A DNA stretch of 64,000 nt, from positions 1 to 64,000 of the forward strand of contig CANHHA010000008.1 of NCBI GenBank assembly GCA_947460825.1, in the 5' to 3' direction. A program made the position numbers and the translations under genes. Source of the stretch: Flavobacteriales bacterium (GTDB lineage Bacteria; Bacteroidota; Bacteroidia; Flavobacteriales_D; Crocinitomicaceae). Every line of letters starts with the position of its first letter. Within the stretch, counting starts at the first letter, position 1. Shown piece by piece: positions 26,816 to 38,300 of the stretch. The notes beneath the pieces were generated by a model that saw only the letters and a program-made list of their open reading frames with translations, did no database searches and had not been told where the DNA came from.

Positions 26816-27873
26816 TTTCAAGAGAAGCCGTATTAAACGCATTAGCAAACATTCCAGATCCAGACTCCAAACAAGACATTGTTAGCGCTAATTTGGTTGG
26901 TAATATTGAAATAGATACTGACCGTGTTTATATTCAAGTGAACAGTATTAATCCAGCGTTACATGCTCGAAAACGTATGGAAGAAGCCATTCGGTTTAGA
27001 TTAACGAAAGAATTAGGTGAGGATGTACGCATTGAATGCGAAGTAAAAGCAGTTACCGGGACTGAGCGAAAAGGAAGACGAAGCGTACTTCCGGAAGTCA
27101 CACATGTGGTAGCGATTGCGTCAGGAAAAGGGGGCGTGGGTAAATCTACGCTAACAGCCAATTTAGCCGTGGGATTAGCTCAAGCAGGATTCACGGTTGG
27201 ATTAATTGATGCGGACATTTATGGACCAAGTATGCCTACTATGTTCGACGTTGTTGGTCAACGCCCAACAATGGTTGAGGTAAACGGTAAATCATTGATA
27301 GAACCGGTTGTAAACTATAATGTAAAGCTTCTATCCATTGGCTTCTTTACAGATCAAGAAAATGCGGTGGTTTGGCGCGGACCTATGGCCTCTAAGGCGT
27401 TAACACAAATGATTACCGAAGGGAATTGGGGGAAACTAGATTATTTACTCATCGATTTACCTCCTGGTACAGGAGACATTCATTTATCATTACTACAAAC
27501 CTTGCCATTGGACGGTGTTGTTATCATTAGCACACCACAAGAAGTGGCTCTTGCTGATGCTCGAAGAGGAATAAACATGTTCAGGGTGGATGGATTAAAC
27601 GTTCCCATTGTTGGAATCGTTGAAAATATGGCGTGGTTTACACCAGAAGAATTGCCAGAAAACAAATACTACATTTTCGGAAGAGACGGTGCAAAGAATT
27701 TAGCAAACGGCATGGGAATTGAATTTCTTGGTGCGATACCCTTAGTTCAGAGCATAAGAGAAGCGGGAGATGTGGGGCGCCCTGCCGTACTTCAGAAAGG
27801 TTCCGCCATTGGATTGGCATTTGAAGAATTAGTTCATACTTTTACAACTCGGCTAAACGCTATAAAAAAATAA
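26812..27873 (+). CDS. Mrp/ApbC/NBP35-type P-loop ATPase (Fe-S carrier)
   Basis: A 353-residue cytoplasmic ATPase thought to carry iron-sulfur clusters. An N-terminal MIP18/DUF59 domain (about 1-80) precedes the deviant Walker A GKGGVGKS (about 105-112), a switch region DADIYGPSMPTMF and LLIDLPPGTGD. The usual C-terminal CPxC cluster site is absent: after VENMAWF the chain reads TPEELPENKYYIFG, a variant I recall from other Bacteroidota Mrp proteins. The start is TTG, overlapping the lipoprotein stop. No ATG exists before about residue 56. NifU follows after 9 bases, supporting an Fe-S role. Confidence 0.92.
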   Translation: MISREAVLNALANIPDPDSKQDIVSANLVGNIEIDTDRVYIQVNSINPALHARKRMEEAIRFRLTKELGEDVRIECEVKAVTGTERKGRRSVLPEVTHVVAIASGKGGVGKSTLTANLAVGLAQAGFTVGLIDADIYGPSMPTMFDVVGQRPTMVEVNGKSLIEPVVNYNVKLLSIGFFTDQENAVVWRGPMASKALTQMITEGNWGKLDYLLIDLPPGTGDIHLSLLQTLPLDGVVIISTPQEVALADARRGINMFRVDGLNVPIVGIVENMAWFTPEELPENKYYIFGRDGAKNLANGMGIEFLGAIPLVQSIREAGDVGRPAVLQKGSAIGLAFEELVHTFTTRLNAIKK

Positions 27874-27882
27874 GCAGTTACT

Positions 27883-28119
27883 ATGGAAAGCATTGAACAA
27901 AGAGTAAGCTCCGCCATTTCATTAATTCGACCGTTTCTGAATGATGACGGCGGTGATGTTGAATTGGTGGAAGTAACCTCGGACCGCATTGTAAAAGTTC
28001 GGTTAACCGGTTCATGCAGCGATTGTTCAATGAAACAATCTACCTTGCGCGGTGGAATCGAAGAAACCATAAAAAAGGCGGTTCCTGAGATCACCTCTGT
28101 TATTGCCGTTGAAGATTAA
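27883..28119 (+). CDS. NifU C-terminal-domain Fe-S scaffold protein
   Basis: A 78-residue NifU-type scaffold. It has the family core IRPFLNDDGGDVELVEV and a CxxC (C45, C48 in GSCSDCSMK) that binds a transient iron-sulfur cluster between two subunits. Its position directly after mrp suggests the two cooperate in cluster assembly or delivery. A weak hairpin (28108-28125) spans its stop codon, and the next gene is convergent. Confidence 0.93.
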   Translation: MESIEQRVSSAISLIRPFLNDDGGDVELVEVTSDRIVKVRLTGSCSDCSMKQSTLRGGIEETIKKAVPEITSVIAVED

Positions 28120-28125
28120 TTCAAC
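28108..28125. terminator. Weak hairpin between convergent nifU-like and aldehyde dehydrogenase genes
   Basis: GTTGAA (28108-28113) pairs with TTCAAC (28120-28125) around a 6-base loop. Only a short T-run follows. It is the one candidate for ending both convergent transcripts in the 15-bp gap. Confidence 0.3.
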
Positions 28126-28134
28126 GTTTGGTAC

Positions 28135-29580
28135 TTACTCATACTTGATAAAAATATTCTTAGGTTCTGTAAAAAACCGAAGTGCTTCCCATCCACCTTC
28201 ACGACCTACCCCTGAATCTTTCATCCCACCAAAAGGAGTTCTGAGGTCTCGAATCAACCAAGAATTCACCCAAACAATCCCCATTTCCAGGCGATCAGCC
28301 ATGCGATGTGCCACATTTAAGTCTTTGGTCCACACGGAAGCGGCTAAGCCATATTTTGTGTCGTTTGCCATAACAAGAACTTCTGACTCCTCCGCAAATG
28401 GCATTATCGTTACTACAGGACCAAAAATTTCCTCTTGGTTTGTTCTGCAGGAATTGGAAAGCCCTTCAATAACTGTTGGCGCAAGGTAGTACCCATCCTG
28501 ATAAGGTGCTTCTAAGTGAACACGCACACCACCAGTTAAAACTCGTCCTCCTTCTTCCTTAGCTAATTCTATATATCCGAGGATTTTCTCCATATGCCCC
28601 TTAGAGACAACGGCACCAATTTGCGCATTAGGATCTGCGGGATAACTTACGTTCGCGGAAGATACCCAATCCACAAAGGAGGTTTTAAAGGCCTCATAAA
28701 TATCTTGATGCACAAAAATTCTTGATCCGCATAAACAGATTTGACCTTGGTTAGAAAAGGATGACCTGAATATTTCTTTTACAGTCTGTTTTATGTCCAC
28801 ATCTGGAAAAACAATAGTTGGATTTTTTCCACCTAATTCGAGGCTAAGTTTTTTAAACATGGGTGCGGCAACGCGAGCAATGTGTTGACCTGTCGCTGTT
28901 CCACCGGTGAAGGAAATTGCCTTAATTTTCGGGTGAGCCACCATTTCATTCCCAATCTCCGGGCCTGTTCCGTGCAAAATATTCAATACACCAGCAGGCA
29001 TTCCCGCTTCATTCGCGATTTCCCCAAGCAAGGATGCTGTATAAGGCGTAATCTCACTTGGCTTAGCGATCACACAATTTCCTGCCGCTAAGGCTGGAGC
29101 GATTTTCCAAGAAAATAAATAGAGGGGGAGATTCCACGGTGAAATACAACCGACTATTCCTATCGGGCGCCGGGTAGTAAAATTAATCCCAACCTTTTCC
29201 ATGTAATGTGACTCCGAAGAAAAATGTTCAATTGCCGTCGCGAAAAAATGAAAATTCGATACCGCCCTCGGAATATCAACATGTGCCGCTAACTTTTCAG
29301 GTTTACCATTGTCCCGAGATTCTGCCACAACAAATTCATCCATACGCGCTTCAATGCCTGCGGCCAAACGCAGTAAAATCGTACTTCGTTCATTCACGGA
29401 CATCCCAGACCATAAGGGAAAGGCACGTTCAGCGGCAGTCACTGCCATCGTTAGGTCGTCGGCTCCTGATCGCGGAATTTGCGAATAAACTTCTCCGGTT
29501 GCTGGATTTACATTGTCCAAATATTGTCCAGAAACTGGCGCATGATATGCCCCGTCAATGAAGTTCTTTAGGTATTCCAT
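28135..29580 (-). CDS. Aldehyde dehydrogenase (muconic-semialdehyde type likely)
   Basis: A 481-residue NAD(P)-dependent aldehyde dehydrogenase. The cofactor motif SFTGGTATGQHIA, the general-base region LELGGKNP and the catalytic cysteine in NQGQICLCGSR (about C282) are present, as is EEIFGPVVTIMPF. The ICLCGSRIFV stretch resembles 2-aminomuconic/2-hydroxymuconic semialdehyde dehydrogenases, so a role in tryptophan (kynurenine) or aromatic breakdown is possible, but no other pathway gene is nearby. It is last in a minus-strand run, 18 bases after the S9 peptidase. Confidence 0.9.
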   Translation of the reverse strand: MEYLKNFIDGAYHAPVSGQYLDNVNPATGEVYSQIPRSGADDLTMAVTAAERAFPLWSGMSVNERSTILLRLAAGIEARMDEFVVAESRDNGKPEKLAAHVDIPRAVSNFHFFATAIEHFSSESHYMEKVGINFTTRRPIGIVGCISPWNLPLYLFSWKIAPALAAGNCVIAKPSEITPYTASLLGEIANEAGMPAGVLNILHGTGPEIGNEMVAHPKIKAISFTGGTATGQHIARVAAPMFKKLSLELGGKNPTIVFPDVDIKQTVKEIFRSSFSNQGQICLCGSRIFVHQDIYEAFKTSFVDWVSSANVSYPADPNAQIGAVVSKGHMEKILGYIELAKEEGGRVLTGGVRVHLEAPYQDGYYLAPTVIEGLSNSCRTNQEEIFGPVVTIMPFAEESEVLVMANDTKYGLAASVWTKDLNVAHRMADRLEMGIVWVNSWLIRDLRTPFGGMKDSGVGREGGWEALRFFTEPKNIFIKYE

Positions 29581-29598
29581 AGTGATATTAATTATCCG

Positions 29599-32373
29599 TT
29601 AATACTTAAATTCTTTTCCTTTTTCTCGCGCTTCAATTCCTTCTTTCATCCATAAGGGTTGTTCACCATTATTTAGGTAAAAATCAAAAAATTGACGCAT
29701 GCGGATGCTTAAATCCATTTTATTGGGTAAGCGCGTTAGGTTATGGTCATCGTCGTTATAGTTTAACATCCAACAAGGTTTTCCCAACCTGCGAAGTCCG
29801 GTATACAACTCAATGCCTTGATACCACGGCACGGCACCATCTTTATCATTTGCCATTACGAGTAAGGGCGTATTGACCTTAGGCAAATGGAAAATTGGCG
29901 AGTTTTCTAGGTACAAGTCAGGGCGTTCCCATATGGTTGCCCCAATTCTACTTTGCGAAGATTCATATTGAAACTGGCGGTTTAAGCCACTCCCCCAACG
30001 AATACCCCCGTAAGCGGAGAACATATTGCTTACTGGTGCTCCGGCCATTGCCGCCTTGTATCGGTTCGTCATGGTAATGAGTTGGGCGGTTTGATACCCT
30101 CCCCAGCTTTGACCTTGCAAGCCCATGCGTGTAGAATCGATCGAATAATTTTTAAGCATGTAATCGGTTCCGCTCATTATGCAATCATACGCACCTTTAG
30201 CTGGATACCCTGGTTTATAGCGAATATCTGGAATCAATACTACATATCCTGCTGATGCATACTCTGTTGGATTTATGGTGCTTGCTGTTGGTGCGGGGCC
30301 ACGATAACTGTGTAAGTTATCGCCGTTCAATTCATAGTAATATACCAGGAGTGGATATTTTTTTGCCGGGTTATAATTCTCGGGTTTGTAAACAATTCCT
30401 TCTAAATCAAATCCTTGATAGCTTTTCCAACGGATTAATTCAGCGGTTGGCCAGAGGTACTCTGATTGTTGTGGATTAGCCCATGAAACTCGTTTGAATA
30501 CGCTTACATTTCCACCAACTTCAACATCAGGAAACTGATCCACCCGCATGCGACGAAGCACATACACGGATGTATCTTTTGCTTTAGTGAAAGACCATAC
30601 TTTGAAAGCTCCCCGATCCACCATTTGAAGTAAAAATGAAGGCGTTGCCGTCCAAATAGAGACTTTTTTTGTGGTGCGATTTCTCGCTTGAAAATAACCA
30701 CTATTCCATGCTACATTGATTGAGTCTGAATTCCATTTAATCCATTCCCAATCTGTAGTTTTAGTATCGTCGAAGGTCAAACAGCGATTTTGTTTCGTGC
30801 GTAGATCAAACGCATAGATATTATCTTGTGAAGCATAGTAATAGGCGTCACCATTCGCATTGAACCCATAGGTTGCTGCGGGACCTGGATCCATGGGTTG
30901 CCCGTTCAGGTCTTCTTCCCAAGGTTCTTTTACTGCACAACTCATGCAGATTTCATTCAAATTTTGGTCGATTTGAAGTACATAGTGATTTTTGCGGGTC
31001 GGGTCGAAATAGGTAAAAGAATTCCCATCGTTTGATAGATGCCCCACATAGGCGACTGCCTGTTTAAGTAGCACGCGTTCTCCTGTTCGAAGGTCTAAGC
31101 GATACACATCGTTCAGGGACGGGTTTTTCCATTGCGCTTGAATCGCATAAGGATCATCATGATAAACCAAGGTGAAATTACTTTGACTGTGAATATTCAA
31201 GGAACAACGCAAGGAATCCGGACACCACGTTTGGGTGGTAAAATCAGTAAGATTCATTGCGACCAATTCACCTCGTTTATCCCCGTCTTTGATTTCCAGT
31301 AGTTGTTGGGGTTGTAGGGTTAGGTCTTGCGGTGACCAAAGGTCTAAGCGAACCTTTTCTGATTCCAACAAGGTGTCTTTCTGAAAAACAATGCGATCGC
31401 TGAGCGTAAATTTCACATAGGGTAAATAATCAAAAAATGCGGGTTGAACCTTATCATTAATTCCTTTGAAACCGAAGGATTTTGTGGTGGTTGAATCACC
31501 GAAGGTTATCAACGAATCTTTGAGTAAAGAGTAAACTCCCAAGTCATACTGCTTAATTTTGTTGGTGTCGGAAGCGTAAAGAAAGGCTAACATATTCCCT
31601 TCTTTATTCCATTGAAGTGATTTAATGCTCCGTTGTGAGGTACCCACCATAATTGGCATTAAAGCATCAGGAGAAATAACCCATAATCTTAAGGTATCTT
31701 GCTTTCCTTTTTCTTGGGTAATGTAGGCCAAATTACCCTGTTTCGATAGTAAGAAATCCGTAGTATTATTTACTTGAAACAAGCGATAATCCCAGGTTTC
31801 CAGAACCAAGGTAGTACCATCAGATTTTATTTCCTTGATAGGGGTAATCGGTTTCTTTTTGCCATGAAACAAACACTTCTTTGGGGATTTAATCGTTGAT
31901 GGTTTTGGTTTATCGTTTTGCTCTTTCAAAAACGCCAAGTAATCTGCTGATTCAGACACTTGAAATCTTTTAACCTGAGCTTCTATTCGAAGGGTATCCT
32001 TGATGGAATTATAAACTACCAGGGTATCTTTTGGCCACTTCTTTTTATCTATTTTATTCAACTCACAGGTTCTCAAGGTATCAAATCCTGCAGTACGTCG
32101 CCAAGCCATTAAGGAACCGGACTCGTTCATTTGTAATTCTTTAGCAGCGAACATAGAATCTTTAGTTCCGCTAGGAACATGCTGCCAATGTAGATACCCG
32201 TCCCCTTTCATGGGCAACACTTCAAAGGTTAACCACGCGCCCTGATTAGAAAGCTTTACCTTATCAATTCGATTCCAACGAGCATAGGCATGGTGATCAA
32301 TTACTTGCTTTTGAGCATAGCTCATTGAGGAAGCAACTAAACTTATTAGAAGGATTAAAAGTCGAGACCTCAT
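29599..32373 (-). CDS. S9 family (prolyl oligopeptidase) serine peptidase
   Basis: A 924-residue exported peptidase with a signal peptide ending near SMSYAQ. The large N-terminal part is a beta-propeller with WD40-like segments (LQWNKEGNMLAFLYASDT). The C-terminal third is an alpha/beta hydrolase. The nucleophile is Ser about 756 in GQSWGGYQT, the Asp is in ANDKDGAVPWYQG, and the His is in DDDHNLTRL. The propeller normally restricts substrates to short peptides. Its signal peptide places it in the periplasm or outside the cell. It lies 21 bases after the giant T9SS cargo gene. Confidence 0.9.
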   Translation of the reverse strand: MRSRLLILLISLVASSMSYAQKQVIDHHAYARWNRIDKVKLSNQGAWLTFEVLPMKGDGYLHWQHVPSGTKDSMFAAKELQMNESGSLMAWRRTAGFDTLRTCELNKIDKKKWPKDTLVVYNSIKDTLRIEAQVKRFQVSESADYLAFLKEQNDKPKPSTIKSPKKCLFHGKKKPITPIKEIKSDGTTLVLETWDYRLFQVNNTTDFLLSKQGNLAYITQEKGKQDTLRLWVISPDALMPIMVGTSQRSIKSLQWNKEGNMLAFLYASDTNKIKQYDLGVYSLLKDSLITFGDSTTTKSFGFKGINDKVQPAFFDYLPYVKFTLSDRIVFQKDTLLESEKVRLDLWSPQDLTLQPQQLLEIKDGDKRGELVAMNLTDFTTQTWCPDSLRCSLNIHSQSNFTLVYHDDPYAIQAQWKNPSLNDVYRLDLRTGERVLLKQAVAYVGHLSNDGNSFTYFDPTRKNHYVLQIDQNLNEICMSCAVKEPWEEDLNGQPMDPGPAATYGFNANGDAYYYASQDNIYAFDLRTKQNRCLTFDDTKTTDWEWIKWNSDSINVAWNSGYFQARNRTTKKVSIWTATPSFLLQMVDRGAFKVWSFTKAKDTSVYVLRRMRVDQFPDVEVGGNVSVFKRVSWANPQQSEYLWPTAELIRWKSYQGFDLEGIVYKPENYNPAKKYPLLVYYYELNGDNLHSYRGPAPTASTINPTEYASAGYVVLIPDIRYKPGYPAKGAYDCIMSGTDYMLKNYSIDSTRMGLQGQSWGGYQTAQLITMTNRYKAAMAGAPVSNMFSAYGGIRWGSGLNRQFQYESSQSRIGATIWERPDLYLENSPIFHLPKVNTPLLVMANDKDGAVPWYQGIELYTGLRRLGKPCWMLNYNDDDHNLTRLPNKMDLSIRMRQFFDFYLNNGEQPLWMKEGIEAREKGKEFKY

Positions 32374-32394
32374 GCACGAAATTAAACAAAAGGA

Positions 32395-35300
32395 TTAATG
32401 AGAAACCATGAACCTTAGTTTTTCCCCATCCTTCAAAGAAACAACATAGCTGCCTGGAGACAGCATACCGACTTGGACTGTTTGTTTGGTAATACCGTTC
32501 GAAGGAACCAGTAAGACTAAACGCCCCGAAGCATCGAAAATTTCAACATCCGGCAATAACTCATTGGTAAGTGACTCAATCGTTAATTCTGAATTCGTTG
32601 GAACCGGATAAATCCTTGTTTTGGCTACCTTAAGTTCATCAAGGTTCTGTATTCCAAATGCGAATTGAATGGATGTTGCAGCGCATCCGGACGGGTAGGT
32701 AACTTCTACGGTATAGTACCCTGGTGTTATTGGAACATACGTTGCCGAATTACTATTTTGAATTTCTTGACCACCAAAATACCATTGATATGAAGTCCCC
32801 ACTGCACTTGTGGTAAGCGTTCCATTGTTAATTGTTACAACAGGCACGGGTGCATTGTTTACTGTTATAGAAACGGAAGATGCAGAACAACTTGCAATGA
32901 TGCCTGCTATGGCATGTGATGTTGATTTACCAGCCTCAATAAAGGTGGTTCCGTGTAAGGATGATATGTGAATTGGTGCAGAAGTATTTACACCAGTTGA
33001 TAGTTGAGATTCCGTATTATCTCCAAACCCAAAGACCGAGTAATCGTTTCTCAAAAGTAAGGTATGGTACTGACCACAAGAAATGCGATTCACTCCGGTG
33101 ATTGCAATTTTCTCGGGAACGTTTCTATCTACATTATCGTTTAATCCAAGCTGCCCAACATTATTTTTACCTGTGGACCAAACTGATCCATCTGATTTTA
33201 AAATCACTGAAAAATCAGCACCACCGCTTATCTGAATTGCTTGTTTGAACGAAGAAACAGTAGGAATTACTCGGTTAAGGTTATCACTTAATCCAAGTTG
33301 CCCATTCGCATTATTACCCCAAACAAACAAATTACCGCTTGAGTCAATTGCAAAAGAATGAAATTCACCTACTCCAATTTTCTCAATTCCAGTTAGATTC
33401 GGAATAACCACTGGAACAGCAGTAGAATTAAGGTTTCCTAGTCCTAACTGGCCAGAGGTATTATTTCCAAAAGCGAGTACAGTACCATCGGTTCTCAAGC
33501 ACAAGAAGTGTCTTCTTCCACCAACAATAGTATCGATGTTTTGTAAGGCTGGATTTAGGTATGGGAAATTATAAATTGACGTGTTCCCTGTCCCTAATTG
33601 TCCATAGGTATTATTTCCCCACACATATACATTCCCCGCATTGGTTACAACCATGGCACTATTTTCAGAACTCGCAAGGGATTTAACAGCTGAAAGGGAA
33701 GGCATTAACACAGGGACGTTGGACGAAGTAAACGTTCCATTTCCAAGCTGACCGTTTGAATTATTACCCCACGCGTATACCTGGCCTGCTGCATCTCTAC
33801 CAAGGGCGAAATTCCAGCCAGATGAAAGCTCTTCGAGTGCTAAATTAGCATTCATTTCTGTGGGCGTACCGATGCTTTGATTTGTACCATCTCCAAACAT
33901 GCCATTCGCGTTATATCCAAACGAATACGTTTGATTTAATACCGATGAATTTTGAGTTAATGTTACATTCCCCGTTTGATATACGACCAAGGTAGAATCT
34001 GTAGTTTGTGCTACTGGAAGCCCTCCAGTTGTCCATTCATTATTGGAAATTGAGTTAGAAAACAAAATCACTGAATCTCCCTCACAAAACGTAAGGGGCG
34101 AACTATTCGTAATGATAGGTGATGGCATCACATCGATTAACAAGGTGTCATTAAATGGCTGATAACATCCAGTACCTTGATTAAACGCAGTAAAGGTAAC
34201 TTGATCATTGTCCTGAAATGTACTGCTACTGAATTGACCTGAAGGCCCAAAAGTACCTTGGGACACCCCATTGATATAGTATAAATACGTTGAACCTCCA
34301 GTGGCTTGAAAATCTAAGGTTGATCCACTGCAAATTAAGGGCTGCGGCTGCGTTGACAGGGACAAACTCATTGAATTAACATTGAAAATAAAGGTGTCTA
34401 TTATAGAAGGGCAGGTACCGTTAAAGCCCTGAACTAATATCGTATCACCATTTAATAAATCATTCATAGAAAACAGTCCAGTAGCAGTAATATTTGGAGC
34501 AGCACTGTTGTGTATGTAGGAATAATTCATAGCGCCAGTAGCACTAAAATTAACCGTATCTAAAAGGCAAATGGTTAAATCAATATCATCACACGATGCG
34601 ATTAAGGTAGGATATGGATAAACAACTAGCGAGATTGGTGTTATTGCAGCTGCGCTGCATCCAAACGTTTCACCCATTACTGATAATGTATCGCCATTAT
34701 TCAATGTTCCAGTAAAGGTGTTATTGGTTGAATTTGGACCAATTGCCACTGAATTCAGTAAAAACTGATAATTATTTGCTCCGGATGCGATAACATTAAC
34801 GGCATCGCCTACGCATATTTGATTCCCCCCTTGATTCGCAATGGTAACATTTGGATAACTATACACATTGAAGATTAGTGATGGAGAATAGTCGGTACAA
34901 TTTTGATTTGACCCAAGAACTTCGACTAAATCATTATCCTGTAAATTAGCAAGTGTTAGTGTTGCGGATGGAGAGGCTGGTCCTTGAGACACACCATTCA
35001 CAAAAAACTGATAGTTAGAGGCACCATTTGCGGTAAAAAGCACTGGAGTTCCAGCACACAAGGCTAAATCTAATTCCGTAGATGTCAATGTAGTTGTTGG
35101 GGTTTGATTAACAACAAATGCAGGGATTACGCTCGTTTGAACACACCCTAAATTCGATGTTCCAATTACACCAACAACAGCACCATTTAACAAATTATTT
35201 AGCTGTAATGAATTCGCTCCAGATTGAACGCCAATATTAGTGCCATTCAACTGAAACTGATATTGGGTGGCACCATTTGCATTGAAGGTGATATTCTGCC

Positions 35301-38300
35301 CACTACAAACCGCATTGCCGCCATTGGAACTTGACAAGGTAACTACTGGATTCGAATTAATCTGAATGTTAACCGATGATTGATTTGAGCACCCATTACT
35401 TGCCCCTGTAACTTGAAGGAGGTATGAACCCGCAGGATATGATTGCATTGCAACGGTATTAACTGCACTTGGGGGCCCTAATAACTGACCATTCAAACTA
35501 AGCGTATAGGTGGTGGCACCAGAAGCTTGATAGGTTATGTTATCTCCTTGGCAGAACACATTGTTTGGGTCGTTACTTGTAACAATTACGCTCGGAATGG
35601 CATTTACAGTAAAGGTCATTGGTGCAGATGTAGCGGTGCACCCCAATGAACTTCCTAAAACGGTAATCGTTTGTCCATTGGTAAAATTATTTGATGAATA
35701 AGTATTTGTATTACTTAAACTTCCTTGTGAAGCTCCATTTAAATAAAATTGAAACTGATTCGCGCCAGATGCAGTTATAGTAACAGTATCACCTAAACAG
35801 AAAATATTATCAAAATCCGAGCTTTGAAGGGTAATTACAGGAATTGGATTTACTTGCACGTTTAGTGTAGGACTGGAAGAAACACAAGAATTTGCACCAA
35901 CACCCTGAATACTAAGTTGATTTGAACCAACAGGAAGGATTGGATTAAAAGAAGGGGATGCCTGTTGGGGTCCGAAAGGATTTCCATTTACGTAGAGTTG
36001 GTATTGGGAAGCACCTGCACCGTTGATGCCAATCGCCTGTCCTGCACACAAGGTGTTCTGCGGATTATTTGAGAAAATCGGCACATTAGGAAGTGGTAGA
36101 ATGGTAAAAGGAATACTTGAAGCAACAGTACATGCGCCAATTGAACCAAGTACAGAAACACTTTGACCATTTTGGAGTGCATTCGTTGAAAACGAGGTTG
36201 TAGCGCTTGGAGCACCTTGGGAAACCCCAGCTACGAAAAACTCATAAACAGAAGCTCCAGAAGCGGTAAATATGACTGACGTATTCTGACACACCGTTGA
36301 ATCTAGATCATTTGAAACCATAGATGTTGTTGGTACAGCTAGTACTTCAAATACAACGGTGTCGCTATAATTCTGGCAACCGTTGAATACCCCTTTTGCA
36401 AAGAGTTGGTCGTTATTTACTAAGGCATTCGTGTTGTACGTATTCGTTGCACTTAATGGCCCGGTTGGAACACCATTTAGATAGAATTGATAGAGTACCC
36501 CTCCACTTGCGTTAAAGTTCACTTGGGTTCCTTGACAAATCGACGTGTCAAGGTCATTGAATGTTAAGCTGACATTGGGCAAACTGTTTACAACAAAACC
36601 AAAAGATTGAGGGGATATAGAAGAACATCCTGCGGATGAAATACCAATTACCTGAATCGTATCGAACGTTGCCAATGCAGTGGTCGTGTAGGTATTAACT
36701 CCTGGTGCACCTGTTGGGACATGATTCAACAGAAACTGATACGTATTTGCACCACCCCCGGTGAAGGTAACACTTTGATTATCACAAATCACATTGCTTG
36801 CGGCCGAGGTAGCCAATGTAACGATTGGAAGAGGGTTCACCTGGACTGTAATTGCAGCAGATGTATCCACACATCCCGTGGAAGTATATTTCCCAATAAC
36901 TTTAATCACATCCCCATTCACTAAAGCAGAGGTGGTGTAGGTTGGGTTTAGTGTAAAACCCGAAATAGGCACATTGTTCTTGAGAAAACGATACTGTTGA
37001 GCACCAGAAGCGGTAAAGGTGATCGCACTTTGAGCACAAATCGTGTTGTCTAAATCATTCGAAGCGAGTGCTACTACAGGCGAAGGATTTACTGTAAATA
37101 CAAAGGTTGGTTGCATCGCACTTGGGCATCCATTTTCTATACTCACAAAACTTACGGTATCGTTATTTTGGAGTATTGACGTTTGATAAAGTGTATCGTT
37201 AACCGTAGGTGGATTATTTAAAAGATTTCCGTTTAGGTACCAGGCATAGGTGTGCAAATTACTAGAACTTCCTATGTTAAAAATCACATTAGATCCTGCA
37301 CAAATCGTGGTATCGGCGTCGGAGGAAATCACAAATATATCCGGATTATTAATTTGAATCGTCTGCTGAATTGTGTCTACACAATAATTTGTGTATTCTG
37401 CAATCAACACTACATTAAAGCTACCATAACCTTCAAAGATATGTGCACTGGTGTCTTGAACCCCATTAATAATTAGAACACTATCACCCGCACAAGGTGT
37501 ACATGGCGTAGGTACTCCGACATACCCAGAATCGGCATAGAACGAATTTGAACCATCCCCGAAGTACCACAAGTAACTAACATCATTAGGATTTCCGGAA
37601 AAACTACTTGAGGTATTTGTAAAGAAGGTGGTATCGTTATAACAGAACGGGCCGACAGCTGTAAATCCTGCGGTAACTGCGGGGGTAGCAGAAAGGTTCC
37701 AGTTAGCAATTGCAGGTGCTGCACCGGAATTCGTAGAAAAATGCGCGGTAAATGTTGCCGTTCCTGAAGCCCCTACTGATTTAAAGTCAATACACGTTGC
37801 GGTCACATTTCCAGGAGTGTTTTTAACAAACATTGCAGTAGATGCCAGGTTACTTGAATACAAGTAAATTGAATCCTGACAATTCCCACTCATGACTAAA
37901 CTATCAATAACTGTTTGTGCAGATCCCCCTTGCATTTGGACGTGACTTCCAGCAAGAATTCTTAGTTTTTTATACACATTGTTACCTTCCAATTTTTGAG
38001 GCTGAGTAACCACATTCGGTCCAACACTAATTGCATATTTCGGGAAATATAATGTTACCTCATTAAACGAAAGGTTTGCAGTTCTCAGGTTGTTTTCAGA
38101 AGAGGGTGAACCAATGTATATTTTTGAATTTCCTGCATAAAACTGAAAGTTAGCCGTGGTTCCCGTAGATGTAAAATTACGTGAAATATTAATATTGGAA
38201 TTGCCAAATCTCACGCGCTGAAACGTTGTCGAGAGCTGATTATTTACAGAGAAGTACCCAAAATTCGCATTGTAATTCATCGTATTAAAACCACCATTAA

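Noticed and set aside
28103-28489. A 128-codon plus-strand frame after the NifU gene
   Set aside because: It lies opposite the aldehyde dehydrogenase gene, whose catalytic motifs are all in the minus frame.
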